DNA from: Natronogracilivirga saccharolytica
Lineage (GTDB): Bacteria > Bacteroidota > Rhodothermia > Balneolales > Natronogracilivirgulaceae
Length of the DNA stretch: 64,000 bases
Assembly (NCBI RefSeq): GCF_017921895.1
Contig: NZ_JAFIDN010000002.1
Coordinates: 124,001 to 188,000 of the forward strand
Direction of reading: 5' to 3'
In this document: one piece after another, positions 8,152 through 16,691 of the stretch
How positions within the stretch are numbered: position 1 is the first letter of the stretch
How the letters are laid out: each line of letters begins with the position of its first letter
The notes under the pieces: generated by a model
The model's input: the letters and a program-made list of their open reading frames with translations, nothing else
The model's database searches: none
Told to the model about the DNA's origin: nothing
Made by a program: the position numbers and the translations under genes

Positions 8152-10986
8152 ATGCGGTTTCAAAAATTGTACTTCATACCCGTTATTATCACCATTTTGC
8201 TGGTTGGTGATATCGCATCCGGCCAGGTATATGATAATTTTTACCGCCCGTCCCGGCCCGCCTGGCAGCAGCTTGAAACCGATCATTTTCGGATACTCTA
8301 TCAGAAGGGTGAAGAATCCGCAGCCATACAGACAGCTAATATCCTGGAAGATCAATATTCCGTGGTGCAGTCACTGGTCGGCGGCTCACTTTCAGACATG
8401 CCGGTTGTTCTTAACAGTCAGAATGAGCGTTCAAATGGATATGTGACCACTTTGAATTTCAGAATAGAGGTTGAAATACCCAGACTGAAAGGAAAGACCA
8501 TGAATCCGCGTGACGGCAACTGGCTTCTGACCGTAATGCCCCACGAACTTGTCCATGCCCTCCATTTGAATGTTATTCCAACGGCGGGGGTTTCCGGTTT
8601 CATCCGCCCATTTTCCCCTGATGCCGCCAGGACCATGCATATGGCCGCCCCTCTTGGTATGATTGAGGGAATTGCCGTTTTTCACGAATCACACCGCCAT
8701 TTCGGAGTGAGCGGCCGTGGAAATCACCCCTATTTCAAGCGGCAGTTTCACTCCATTTTTGACAGCCGCAAAAGATGGTCTCTGGATCAGATGATGATGA
8801 ATCCGGCCCGGACTTTTCCATTTGACCGTCACTACAGCGGCGGACATGAGTTTATCCGGTGGCTGCAATATGAGTACGGCATGGAGACAACCAAAAACAC
8901 GATTCGTTTTGTATCGCGCTGGCCATTTCTCGGTTACGGGACAGCATTATGGTACCATACCCGAAAGCGGCCTTCCACGCTTTACAAAGAATTTGAGGAA
9001 GACCGGAGCAAATATTACAAACCGGATCCACAGAAGAATAAAACCATATTTGAATCCCCGGATGCGGTTAAAATGAAACAAATAAGAAGGCCCTTCTGGA
9101 TTTCCGATGATGTACTGGTTTTCCATGCGCGATCATATGGCGACAGGCAGGGGTTTTACAGTTACAATTTTAAAAATGACCGGACTTCCCTTTTTTATGA
9201 GACCGGAACAGTGGAAGATCATGTCATATCATCACACCCTGATGGTAAAAGCTTCCTGTATTCAAGGTATCACCGCCACCCCTACTACAATAATTACGAG
9301 AGAATGAGGGTGCATGAAATTACACATGACGGAAGCTCTTTTCTATCCGCCCGCCCTGTTTCAAAAAAAACTGACCGCCTGCACGCTCCTTCCTATGCTT
9401 CAAGTAACAAAGTTTGGGGACTTCAGACACATCACGAGAGAAACCAGCTCATACAATTGAGTGATGAACAGACCGATACACTGTTTGTACCTGAAAAAGG
9501 ACATATGGTGGAAGTGGCTTTCCATCCCGGCTCTCCCGATTCCCTGGCACTCCTTGCCAATCGAAACGGGATACAGGGCTTGTGGCTTCTCCACCGGGAC
9601 CAAATTCACAAATGGCAGTCAGAAAAAGCCGATATTTCTTTTAATAATGCTTCTGTTTACGATCCGGTCTGGCATCCGGATGGTGACCGATTGTTATTCA
9701 CTTCTGATTTCAAAGGAATATTGAACCTGTATGAATACGACATCCGGAAAAACAGACTGCACCGGCTTACTAATCACAAATACGGCATTATGGAGGGCCG
9801 TTTCGACCCGGACGGAAACAGAATAGCAGCTGTTCAGTTTCTGGAAAACCGGTTTGAGCTGGTAATTCTGGGAAGAAAAGATATTGATCCGGTACCGGTG
9901 GATGATAAGGAATGGAAACGGGTTGACCGGACTGAGCCATCGCCACCTGCCTCTGCGGATCCTGATTCCATGCCTGAAAACTGGACCATGTCTTCTTACC
10001 GAACCGGTTTGGGATGGCTTCGTCCAAGGGCTTTTTTTCCGTACTGGGAAAACGAAACACGCGACATTGGGCATCGCTTCGGTTTGACAATGTCGAGTGG
10101 TGATGTCCTCCGGAAAAACAGCTATTTCGCAGAAGTGAGTACGTCGAACAGCCGGTTATGGTATGATCTGGAGTATCAGTACAGCGGATTTTTTCCAGGA
10201 TTTCGCCTGAAGGGATATCAGCGGCCGGTTCAGACCACGGCCGGCCTGATCGACAGACAGGGATTCGGGGTGGACATTCCGATACGGCTTCAGATTGACC
10301 AGAATACAAGATTTTCGGCTTTTACAGTCATTCCCGGAGTGGATCATCTGCGCCAAAGGCAAATTGATACAGACGGACAGGCACTGGGTCCCTGGTTCGA
10401 CAGAACCACAGCCGGATTATTCGCCTCGTACCAGCACCGTATTCAGCAAAATATCGGGGATGTTCAACCCAATACCGGATGGCTTCTGTTCGGTGAATAC
10501 GAGCAGGATATACAAACAGATCTGACGCAGCAACTTTCAGCACTTAGGGCCGGATTGTATAAATTCACCACACTCAGCACCAGAAGCAACCAGTCACTGC
10601 GTATAGGGACAGAGTGGGTGACTCAGAATCTGCCTTACTTTGACATCAGCGGATTCTTTTCAAGAGGGTTTGATGACAATATCCTTGATGGCGTAAATAA
10701 TTCATCCCGGTTTCATACCCGTTATACCATTCCGCTGCATCGCGGTGACCGGGGAAATGTGCTCTTCCCGGTATTTTACGATATTATGTATGCAACATTA
10801 TTCAGCGACACCATTATACCGCTTACCGGCAGCAACACATCTGAGCTCATCGGGAACTCACGTACACTATATGGAGTCGGAATCCGGTTTCAAATGCGCT
10901 TGTTTAACATTCCGGTCGACATGGGAGTAGCCTTTGCATATGAACCAACCAGGGAAAATGCATCCATGCTGCTGGGGTCATTCTGA
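8152..10986 (+). CDS. Exported HELVH metallopeptidase-like / TolB-propeller / outer-membrane barrel protein
   Basis: A 944-aa exported protein of compound architecture. A signal peptide covers residues 1-24 (cut near ASGQ). Next is a gluzincin-like peptidase region with HELVH at residues 131-135 inside MPHELVHALHLN and a probable third zinc ligand in GMIEGIAVFHE. Residues about 310-590 contain WD40/TolB-like repeats such as VYDPVWHPDGDRLLFTSDFKGILNLYEYD and GRFDPDGNRIAAVQF. The last 300 residues are rich in alternating aromatic/polar strands ending in F, like an outer-membrane beta-barrel (GVGIRFQMRLFNIPVDMGVAFAY). Similar proteins in FCB genomes are usually called biopolymer transport or peptidase MA-like proteins. 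The substrate is unknown. It is convergent with purM, separated by only 3 bp. Confidence 0.75.
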   Translation: MRFQKLYFIPVIITILLVGDIASGQVYDNFYRPSRPAWQQLETDHFRILYQKGEESAAIQTANILEDQYSVVQSLVGGSLSDMPVVLNSQNERSNGYVTTLNFRIEVEIPRLKGKTMNPRDGNWLLTVMPHELVHALHLNVIPTAGVSGFIRPFSPDAARTMHMAAPLGMIEGIAVFHESHRHFGVSGRGNHPYFKRQFHSIFDSRKRWSLDQMMMNPARTFPFDRHYSGGHEFIRWLQYEYGMETTKNTIRFVSRWPFLGYGTALWYHTRKRPSTLYKEFEEDRSKYYKPDPQKNKTIFESPDAVKMKQIRRPFWISDDVLVFHARSYGDRQGFYSYNFKNDRTSLFYETGTVEDHVISSHPDGKSFLYSRYHRHPYYNNYERMRVHEITHDGSSFLSARPVSKKTDRLHAPSYASSNKVWGLQTHHERNQLIQLSDEQTDTLFVPEKGHMVEVAFHPGSPDSLALLANRNGIQGLWLLHRDQIHKWQSEKADISFNNASVYDPVWHPDGDRLLFTSDFKGILNLYEYDIRKNRLHRLTNHKYGIMEGRFDPDGNRIAAVQFLENRFELVILGRKDIDPVPVDDKEWKRVDRTEPSPPASADPDSMPENWTMSSYRTGLGWLRPRAFFPYWENETRDIGHRFGLTMSSGDVLRKNSYFAEVSTSNSRLWYDLEYQYSGFFPGFRLKGYQRPVQTTAGLIDRQGFGVDIPIRLQIDQNTRFSAFTVIPGVDHLRQRQIDTDGQALGPWFDRTTAGLFASYQHRIQQNIGDVQPNTGWLLFGEYEQDIQTDLTQQLSALRAGLYKFTTLSTRSNQSLRIGTEWVTQNLPYFDISGFFSRGFDDNILDGVNNSSRFHTRYTIPLHRGDRGNVLFPVFYDIMYATLFSDTIIPLTGSNTSELIGNSRTLYGVGIRFQMRLFNIPVDMGVAFAYEPTRENASMLLGSF

Positions 10987-10989
10987 ACG

Positions 10990-11991
10990 TCAGGTAACAT
11001 ATCCTATTTCAAAAAGATCGAACTCCTTCACCGGATGATCATCAATAAGCTGTTTTGCCGTGTCAGGAGAAACAATAACCGTCAGTCCCACACCAAGATT
11101 AAATGCCTGCTTCATATCTTCATCCGGAACCTTTCCGAGTCTTTGTATAAGCTTGAAAATGGGAGGCCATTTCCAGCTGTTCCATGCTATATCGGGCTTT
11201 AGTCCTTCCGGGACAATCCGGTTGGTATTTCCTGCAATGCCGCCACCTGTAATATGCGCAAACCCGCGGATGCCTACTTTGCTTTTCAGATTCCTTATCA
11301 CATCAAGATAGGACGGATGCACACGAAGAAGGCTTTCAGACACAGACATACCAAGCTCATCCACATGATCATGAATGTCAAAGTGTTCGAACAGTACCTT
11401 CCTGGCAAGGGAATATCCGTTTGTGTGCAGACCAGTACCCGTGATCCCCAGGATGACATCCCCCTTTTGAGTCTTTGAACCGTCCAGAATGTGCTCCCTG
11501 TCCACTACTCCGACAACCGTTCCGGCCAGATCGAATTCACCATCTGCATAAATATCCGGCATTTCAGCTGTCTCGCCTCCGATCAGGGCACAACCATTTT
11601 GCCTGCAGGCAATGGAAAAACCTTTGACAACATCGTAACCAACATGCTGCTCAAGGCGTCCTGTTGAAAAATAATCAAGAAAAAAAAGTGGTTCAGCTCC
11701 GCAAACGGCGATATCATTGACGCAGTGATTGACAAGATCCTGTCCAACCGTATCGTAAACCTTTGCTTTAAAAGCCACTTTCAGCTTGGTCCCCACACCA
11801 TCCACGCTGCTAACCAGCACAGGCTGTTTCATTCCGGAAAAGTCCGGCTGAAACAATCCACCGAAACCTCCGATTGAATCAATGACTTCCGGCCGGTGGG
11901 TCTCAGCTACCAGTTTACCTATGGAAGAGACGAAGGTGTTCCCGGCATCAACATCAACACCAGCTGATTTGTATGTTTTTTTTTCTGTCAT
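10990..11991 (-). CDS. purM: Phosphoribosylformylglycinamidine cyclo-ligase (AIR synthetase)
   Basis: Fifth step of purine biosynthesis: closes the imidazole ring of FGAM to give AIR with ATP. Motifs include YKSAGVDVDAGNTFV at the N-terminus, PVLVSSVDGVGTKLKVAF, NDIAVCGAEPLFFLDYFSTG, GCALIGGETAEMPDIYADGEFDLAGT and HITGGGIAGNTNRIVP. The frame could open upstream at 12039, but the family N-terminus begins with the ATG at 11991 (MTEKKTYKSAGVD), giving 333 aa. No other purine gene adjoins it. Upstream lies the AT-rich gap at 12.0-12.5 kb. Confidence 0.95.
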   Translation of the reverse strand: MTEKKTYKSAGVDVDAGNTFVSSIGKLVAETHRPEVIDSIGGFGGLFQPDFSGMKQPVLVSSVDGVGTKLKVAFKAKVYDTVGQDLVNHCVNDIAVCGAEPLFFLDYFSTGRLEQHVGYDVVKGFSIACRQNGCALIGGETAEMPDIYADGEFDLAGTVVGVVDREHILDGSKTQKGDVILGITGTGLHTNGYSLARKVLFEHFDIHDHVDELGMSVSESLLRVHPSYLDVIRNLKSKVGIRGFAHITGGGIAGNTNRIVPEGLKPDIAWNSWKWPPIFKLIQRLGKVPDEDMKQAFNLGVGLTVIVSPDTAKQLIDDHPVKEFDLFEIGYVT

Positions 11992-12482
11992 CGTGATGGA
12001 ATCAATTATCTGAAAAATGTGTATCGGAAAGAGAAGCACGAATCCGGTTTGAGCACTTCAAATTTTGAAACATTGGGAATGAAAACCAAACAGTGAATCC
12101 TTTTTTTTTCCACAGGGTTTTTCTGTTAATAGTTAGTTTTTATATAAAATTCGTTTTAGCATTAGTACCTGTGGATATGTGGAAAAGAAAGTTTTCAAAT
12201 TTAAAAGGCCTGGCACGGGAGTATTGTTGGTAAAAATGTTGATATCATTCCGATGAATAACAATTACATAAGATTTTTTTTTGTGATTTGTCAACGCAAT
12301 ATATAAATCACACATTATTCACCTCACAAGATTCCAACAGGAAAGATTGATGGCAAGGAATGTTAATTCGGGAAGCCGGAAGGTGTGCAATTCCTTATTT
12401 TCTCAACATTCAAAAAAAACGGTACCTGTTTGAACATGGTATCCGGGGGTTATCCCCATACTTGTGAACAAAAAAAAGTGTT
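11992..12482. other. AT-rich intergenic region with several DnaA-box-like words
   Basis: A 491-bp gap between divergent purM and dtd. It is markedly more AT-rich than its surroundings, with long T/A runs at 12101-12109, 12131-12150 and 12271-12280. Words one mismatch from the DnaA box TTATCCACA are TTTTCCACA at 12106..12114 (+), ATATCCACA at 12170..12178 (-), TTTTCCACA at 12178..12186 (-, directly adjoining) and TTATCCCCA at 12450..12458 (+). No RNA gene or credible ORF was found. It could be an origin-like region or simply a double promoter region. Flanking gene orientation does not show the divergence expected at an origin. Confidence 0.35.
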
Positions 12483-12923
12483 ATGAAAGCAGTAGTTCAA
12501 CGTGTTTCAGAAGCAAAAGTAGAAGTGGACGGCTCGGTAACGGGAGAAATTGACAAGGGATTGCTGGTCCTTGCAGCTGTTCATGAAGATGACAGTATGA
12601 ACGAGGTGACATGGGTTGCTGACAAATGCCGCAAACTCCGCATTTTTGAAGATGAAAAAGGGAAAATGAATAAAAGTGTCGAGGATGTGGGCGGGGAAAT
12701 TCTGCTGGTTTCACAGTTTACACTTTACGGCGAAGTTAAAAAGGGAACCAGGCCGAGTTTTATTGCATCAGCGGGACCGGAGAAAGCAGAATCGTTGTAT
12801 AATGAGATGAAATCTTACCTGAATACACATTTGCCGGGAAAAATCCAGTCCGGAGTTTTTGCAGCAAAAATGAATGTTTCACTGGTAAATGACGGCCCTG
12901 TTACCATTATAATCGAACGCTGA
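12483..12923 (+). CDS. dtd: D-aminoacyl-tRNA deacylase
   Basis: Hydrolyses D-aminoacyl-tRNA (and mischarged Gly-tRNA-Ala), recycling tRNA in the cytoplasm. The 146-aa length is standard. Both active-site motifs are present: LLVSQFTLYGEVKKGTRPSF (the SQFTL motif) and the C-terminal NDGPVTIIIE (cross-subunit NxGPVT motif). The N-terminus MKAVVQRVSEAKVEVDG is canonical. Its stop overlaps the start of the next gene (TGATG at 12921..12925), so the two are translationally coupled. Confidence 0.96.
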   Translation: MKAVVQRVSEAKVEVDGSVTGEIDKGLLVLAAVHEDDSMNEVTWVADKCRKLRIFEDEKGKMNKSVEDVGGEILLVSQFTLYGEVKKGTRPSFIASAGPEKAESLYNEMKSYLNTHLPGKIQSGVFAAKMNVSLVNDGPVTIIIER

Positions 12924-13825
12924 TGTCCCTTATTTTTCTTTTTGTAGATGGAATAGGACTTGGTGAGGATGGACAAAGCAATCCATTTACATTGAACCGC
13001 TTGCCTGCATTTGAATGGCTGACGGGTGATCAGCCGTTCACGGCTTCATCGCGTCCGTTTGAAAAAGAGGAGCATGTGTTTACTTCGCTTGACGCCTGTC
13101 TTGGAATGGATGGTTTGCCGCAAAGCGGGACCGGTCAGGTTACCCTGTTCACGGGAGTAAATGCGGCTGCAGAACTGGGAAAACATTTCGGCCCATTTCC
13201 CCACTCGAAAATCCGGCATCTGCTCAACGGCAAAAGTATTTTTAACCGGCTTCATGAAAAAAAAGCTTCATGTTACTTCATGAATGCTTTTCCTCAGGTC
13301 TTTTTTGATTACGCCGAGCAGAAAAACAGGTGGTCAACAACGACTCTTATGACCAGAAATGCCGGATTACAATTGAATTCCATCAATGAGATACTCCGGG
13401 AAAAGGCTGTCACCGCTGAAATAACCCAGGAAGCCTGGCGGGACCGTTTATCACTGGATGTCCCGGTCATTTCAGAAGAAACTGCAGCAGATAGAGTTAT
13501 AAATGCTGCGGATAAATATGACTTTGTTCTTCTGGAATACTATTTAACTGACAAAGCCGGCCATGACAGGAAACCTGATTTTGCTTCTGAGGTGCTTGAT
13601 AAACTGGACCGTTTGCTGCTTTCACTGATTAAGAGTGCTGGGCCGAAAGGACATACCTTGCTGCTTACCAGTGATCACGGAAATCTGGAGGATTTATCAA
13701 CCCGCAGTCATACCCGGAACAGAGTTCCGTTTTTCGTTACAGGAAAAGGGTCAGCAATATTCAGTAAAGCCGAAACTATTCAGGACGTGACACCGCTCTG
13801 CATGGAATGGTTAGAATTATTTTGA
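12923..13825 (+). CDS. Alkaline-phosphatase-superfamily metalloenzyme, function unassigned
   Basis: A 300-aa protein of the phosphoglyceromutase/phosphopentomutase-like metalloenzyme fold. The metal site is recognisable: FVDGIGLG (first Asp), the nucleophile loop GLPQSGTGQVTLFTG, YYLTDKAGHDRK (Asp/His), LLLTSDHGNLEDLS (DHGN) and SHTRNRVPFF (His). It is far shorter than cofactor-independent phosphoglycerate mutase (about 510 aa), lacking the inserted transferase domain, so mutase activity is unlikely. A phosphatase or phosphodiesterase role is possible but unproven. It overlaps dtd by 1 nt and, tail to tail, adk by 9 nt. Confidence 0.7.
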   Translation: MSLIFLFVDGIGLGEDGQSNPFTLNRLPAFEWLTGDQPFTASSRPFEKEEHVFTSLDACLGMDGLPQSGTGQVTLFTGVNAAAELGKHFGPFPHSKIRHLLNGKSIFNRLHEKKASCYFMNAFPQVFFDYAEQKNRWSTTTLMTRNAGLQLNSINEILREKAVTAEITQEAWRDRLSLDVPVISEETAADRVINAADKYDFVLLEYYLTDKAGHDRKPDFASEVLDKLDRLLLSLIKSAGPKGHTLLLTSDHGNLEDLSTRSHTRNRVPFFVTGKGSAIFSKAETIQDVTPLCMEWLELF

Positions 13826-14377
13826 AGGCAACGCAGAGAGCGCCCGTTCAAATATTTCATCTATTGTACCGGTCCCGTCGATAGACCGAAACATCCCGGC
13901 CTGCTGGTAGTGGTCCATTACCGGTGCAGTTTCTTTTTTATAGACGTCGAGTCGGGTTCTGATTTTTTCCTCTGTATCATCACTTCTTCCCTCACCTCTT
14001 GCAAGAAGTCTCTTTACCAGCTCTTCATCGGGAACATGCAATGACAAAAAAGCATCGATGGATTCATTGCGACGCTCAAGCAAATTGTCAAAAGCGACAG
14101 CCTGTTCAACGGTTCTGGGAAAACCATCAATTATATAACCACCGTTATATTCTTCTTTATCGATTGTTTCCTCAACAAGATCAACTACGGTCTGGTCTGG
14201 TACCAAATGACCTTGATCTATGATGGATTCAACAAGTTTTCCGAGTTCCGTACCCTGGCTTATGGCTTCCCGGAACATGTTTCCGGTTGAGAGATGGCTG
14301 ATATTGAAATGCGCTGCAATTTTTTTTGCCTGGGTCCCTTTGCCTGATCCGGGCGGGCCAAATATAATAATTCTCAT
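13817..14377 (-). CDS. adk: Adenylate kinase
   Basis: Interconverts ATP + AMP and 2 ADP. The P-loop is GPPGSGKGTQAKKIA at residues 7-21, the AMP-binding segment is HLSTGNMFREAI, and YIIDGFPRTVEQAVAFD holds the conserved DGFPR. At 186 aa it is the short form: the LID is reduced to LLARGEGRSDDTEEKIRTRL and carries no Cys4 zinc site, as is usual in the FCB group. ATG at 14377 directly precedes RIIIFGPPGSGKG. The 3' end overlaps the convergent upstream-strand gene by 9 nt. Confidence 0.97.
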   Translation of the reverse strand: MRIIIFGPPGSGKGTQAKKIAAHFNISHLSTGNMFREAISQGTELGKLVESIIDQGHLVPDQTVVDLVEETIDKEEYNGGYIIDGFPRTVEQAVAFDNLLERRNESIDAFLSLHVPDEELVKRLLARGEGRSDDTEEKIRTRLDVYKKETAPVMDHYQQAGMFRSIDGTGTIDEIFERALSALPSK

Positions 14378-14579
14378 TTTTTGAATGATATTGCTTTATT
14401 GTCCGGCTTGATTGATTTAATGAAAGCATAAATATATCAGTTACAAAAATAAAGGCAAACCAAATGAACATTTTGGATGTTTAATCCGTATAATTTAACG
14501 CACCGCGTAATAAAATATAATGCGGAGCGTTATCACGGTTAAAAATCACAGAATTTCAATTAACCTACATTCCGGGCCT

Positions 14580-15005
14580 ATGGAAGAGCGATTAATTAAG
14601 CGGTACGCCAATCGCAAGATGTACGATGTGAAAGAGAGCAGGTATGTCTCGCTTGGTGAGCTTGCTGAAATTGTCAGATCCGGCGCTACAATCCGTGTGA
14701 CAAATAAAAATGAAGATGAAGATTACACGGCTCAGATTCTGCGCCAGATCATACTTGAACAAAGCAGGCAGGCGGATGAATCCTCTATTCCTACTTTGCA
14801 TGAATGGGTGAGAATGGGTGGAAATTTTATCGACCGGCAGTGGGATGATATCCGGAAAGGAATGGAAGGATGGATTAAGAACAGTACCGACCGGTTACTT
14901 AAAGGTATGAAAAGGGAAGATTTTGCTGCACTCAAGAAGAAAATTGAGTTGCTGGAAAAGAGGATTGAAGATTTTGAAAACAAGCAGGTAAACAATAAAA
15001 AATGA
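14580..15005 (+). CDS. PHA-regulator-like (PhaR N-domain) DNA-binding protein
   Basis: A 141-aa protein. Residues 5-65 match the DNA-binding domain of polyhydroxyalkanoate accumulation regulators: LIKRYANRKMYDVKESRYVSLGELAEIVRSG and later YTAQILRQIILEQSRQ. The remainder is helical with a coiled-coil tail (KKKIELLEKRIEDFENK). In PHA-producing bacteria this domain represses phasin genes and is released by binding polymer granules. I take the ATG at 14580 because the domain begins at once. An upstream in-frame ATG at 14520 would add 20 residues unlike the family. The next gene is a phasin-like protein whose reading frame touches this stop (ATGA). Confidence 0.78.
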   Translation: MEERLIKRYANRKMYDVKESRYVSLGELAEIVRSGATIRVTNKNEDEDYTAQILRQIILEQSRQADESSIPTLHEWVRMGGNFIDRQWDDIRKGMEGWIKNSTDRLLKGMKREDFAALKKKIELLEKRIEDFENKQVNNKK

Positions 15006-15013
15006 GGATAACT

Positions 15014-15439
15014 ATGAGTGAAAAGAAAAAGCAGGAAAAAAAGAAACAACCGGAGTGGAATGAAAAAGCCAAGGAAATCTGGCTGGCGGGACTCGGAGCG
15101 CTGTCAGCAGTAGAAGAAGAGGGAAGCAAATTATTTCGCAGCCTGGTTGACAGGGGAAGTGAATTTGAAAATAAGCGCAAGGAGCAGATAGATGAATTGT
15201 GGGAGGATATATCCGAGCGTTACAAAACAGCTGAAAATCGTTTTGGCGACAAATTTGATGAAGTAGAAGAGACAGTTGAATCAAACGTAAAATCAATTGT
15301 CTCAAGGATGGGCATACCCAGCCGTTCAGAAGTTGAGAAACTATCGAAAAAGGTGGACGCTTTGAACGAAAAACTGGAGAAACTTGAAAAACAGCAAAAA
15401 CCATCCGGTTCGGCCAAGGGTGGTAAAACGAAATCGTGA
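15014..15439 (+). CDS. Phasin-like (PHA granule-associated) protein
   Basis: A 141-aa, highly charged helical protein. The segment EIWLAGLGALSAVEEEGSKLFRSLVDRG matches the amphipathic core of PhaF/PhaI-type phasins, which coat polyhydroxyalkanoate granules. The rest is coiled coil (ELWEDISERYKTAE, VEKLSKKVDALNEKLEKLEKQQ) with a Gly/Lys-rich C-terminus. The ATG at 15014 has an AGGA about 6 nt upstream. An in-frame ATG at 15002 overlaps the previous stop. Pairing with a PhaR-like gene supports the call, but no PHA synthase (phaC) is in the window. Confidence 0.7.
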   Translation: MSEKKKQEKKKQPEWNEKAKEIWLAGLGALSAVEEEGSKLFRSLVDRGSEFENKRKEQIDELWEDISERYKTAENRFGDKFDEVEETVESNVKSIVSRMGIPSRSEVEKLSKKVDALNEKLEKLEKQQKPSGSAKGGKTKS

Positions 15440-15494
15440 AATAGCGGAACCGTCAGATTGATTTCTGAAACAAGAACGAATGGCTTTGTAAGAC

Positions 15495-15536
15495 AAAGGG
15501 ACAGAAAGCGGTGTATCAGTCGTTTTCTGTCCCTTT
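15495..15536. terminator. Bidirectional terminator hairpin, 13-bp perfect stem
   Basis: AAAGGGACAGAAA at 15495..15507 is perfectly complementary to TTTCTGTCCCTTT at 15524..15536, with a 16-nt loop. The A- and T-rich stem ends allow use in both directions. It lies between the phasin-like gene and the convergent acyltransferase gene, whose last codons form the right arm. Confidence 0.7.
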
Positions 15537-16691
15537 AGCCACCGACCAGATGTATTTTCCTTCTTTTTTGATTTTCTGATCTTTTGACAACCCCCTGCTG
15601 CCATAAGGGTGCTTCCTGAGCTTGCGCACAATGGCCAGAAATATCCATCCCAGTGGCAGGTAATAACCAATAATATCCCAATCGCGCAACCATCGGCTGT
15701 TGGTTCTGCGGCTATTTGCCGAATCATAATAGTCACGATAGTGTCGGGTAAACAACAAGGGCCATCCAAAGGGGCTCATCAACCACCTTTTGCCCCGGTT
15801 TATTTTAAAAGACCTGATCAGTGTCGAAACATCATAAGGTTTTTGCCCGTATTTCCCGACCAGGCGATCCAGTTCCCCCTGCATATTTTTTTGTATTTCA
15901 GATGCCGCTTTTTCAGATTCCTCCCTCCCTGGATCTTCCGGACGGGCACAACCACCGGACTGCAGCAGTTTTCGCACATCAATCGGTGATCCGGCAACAA
16001 ATTTCATATTGCAGGGGAATCCGAAGTAAAAGAAAAAGGGAAAGAGTAGCGCCAGCAAGGCAAGCGGCAGAGGAATAAAAGGTATTCCGAGTAACCGGGA
16101 AAAAATCCGGTCCATCCATCTGAAAGTGAGACTTGCAGGATTAATCCATTCTGCATTTATACCATAAACAGGTACGACAGGAACATCATAACGGGCTGAA
16201 AGTTTTATGAAACTGGGCTGAAAAGGCTGAAGCCGGTACTTTCTGTTGAAGCCCTTTCCAATGCCCGGAATGCCTTCCGGATAGTATATTACACGTTTTC
16301 CGCGGGCCAGTACCCGGTCGAAATTGATATATGTCTGATCGATAGCTCCGAATAACCGCCACCAGTTATCAAGTCCAAACGGGCGCATCCACCAGTTCAC
16401 GGCAAGCTTTGGCGAATAAAGCGGCCGGATTTTTGAATCTTTCGGAAAATTTCCGCTTCTCCAAAGCAGCTGATCCAGTACAAAAGAATCATGAGGAAAG
16501 GCATTCCCGCTGTGGTTGGATGCGATTACTACCGGGCCCTTTTCGGGAATGTTTTCAAAACCGTGCAGCTCTGCCCTGTAATAATTGTCAATAATCAGAG
16601 AGGATACACTCTTGTAGAGGCTATCCAAATATCCAAAATCAACAGGATCATCACCTGCTGTAACATTTGTATATCTGTGACTAGTGATCAT
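15516..16691 (-). CDS. PlsC-like 1-acylglycerol-3-phosphate acyltransferase family protein
   Basis: A 391-aa membrane-associated acyltransferase. The catalytic HX4D-type block appears as VVIASNHSGNAFPHDSFVLD. It is followed by a PlsC-like substrate motif (RVIYYPEGIPGIGKGFNRKYRLQPF) and VPVVPVYGINAEW. A hydrophobic stretch (LPLALLALLFPFFFYFGF) lies near residue 230 and another near residue 350. Spacing in the first motif (H to D five residues apart, NHSGNAFPHD) differs from the textbook NHxxxxD. The start is set at 16691 because its ATG overlaps the upstream kinase stop (TAATG), implying translational coupling; a longer frame would run into that gene. The acceptor lipid is not predictable. Confidence 0.78.
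   Translation of the reverse strand: MITSHRYTNVTAGDDPVDFGYLDSLYKSVSSLIIDNYYRAELHGFENIPEKGPVVIASNHSGNAFPHDSFVLDQLLWRSGNFPKDSKIRPLYSPKLAVNWWMRPFGLDNWWRLFGAIDQTYINFDRVLARGKRVIYYPEGIPGIGKGFNRKYRLQPFQPSFIKLSARYDVPVVPVYGINAEWINPASLTFRWMDRIFSRLLGIPFIPLPLALLALLFPFFFYFGFPCNMKFVAGSPIDVRKLLQSGGCARPEDPGREESEKAASEIQKNMQGELDRLVGKYGQKPYDVSTLIRSFKINRGKRWLMSPFGWPLLFTRHYRDYYDSANSRRTNSRWLRDWDIIGYYLPLGWIFLAIVRKLRKHPYGSRGLSKDQKIKKEGKYIWSVAKGTEND

Noticed and set aside
12133-12315. A 60-codon frame in the AT-rich gap
   Set aside because: Lys/Asn/Ile-rich translation is expected from AT-rich DNA; no ribosome-binding context or homology signal.
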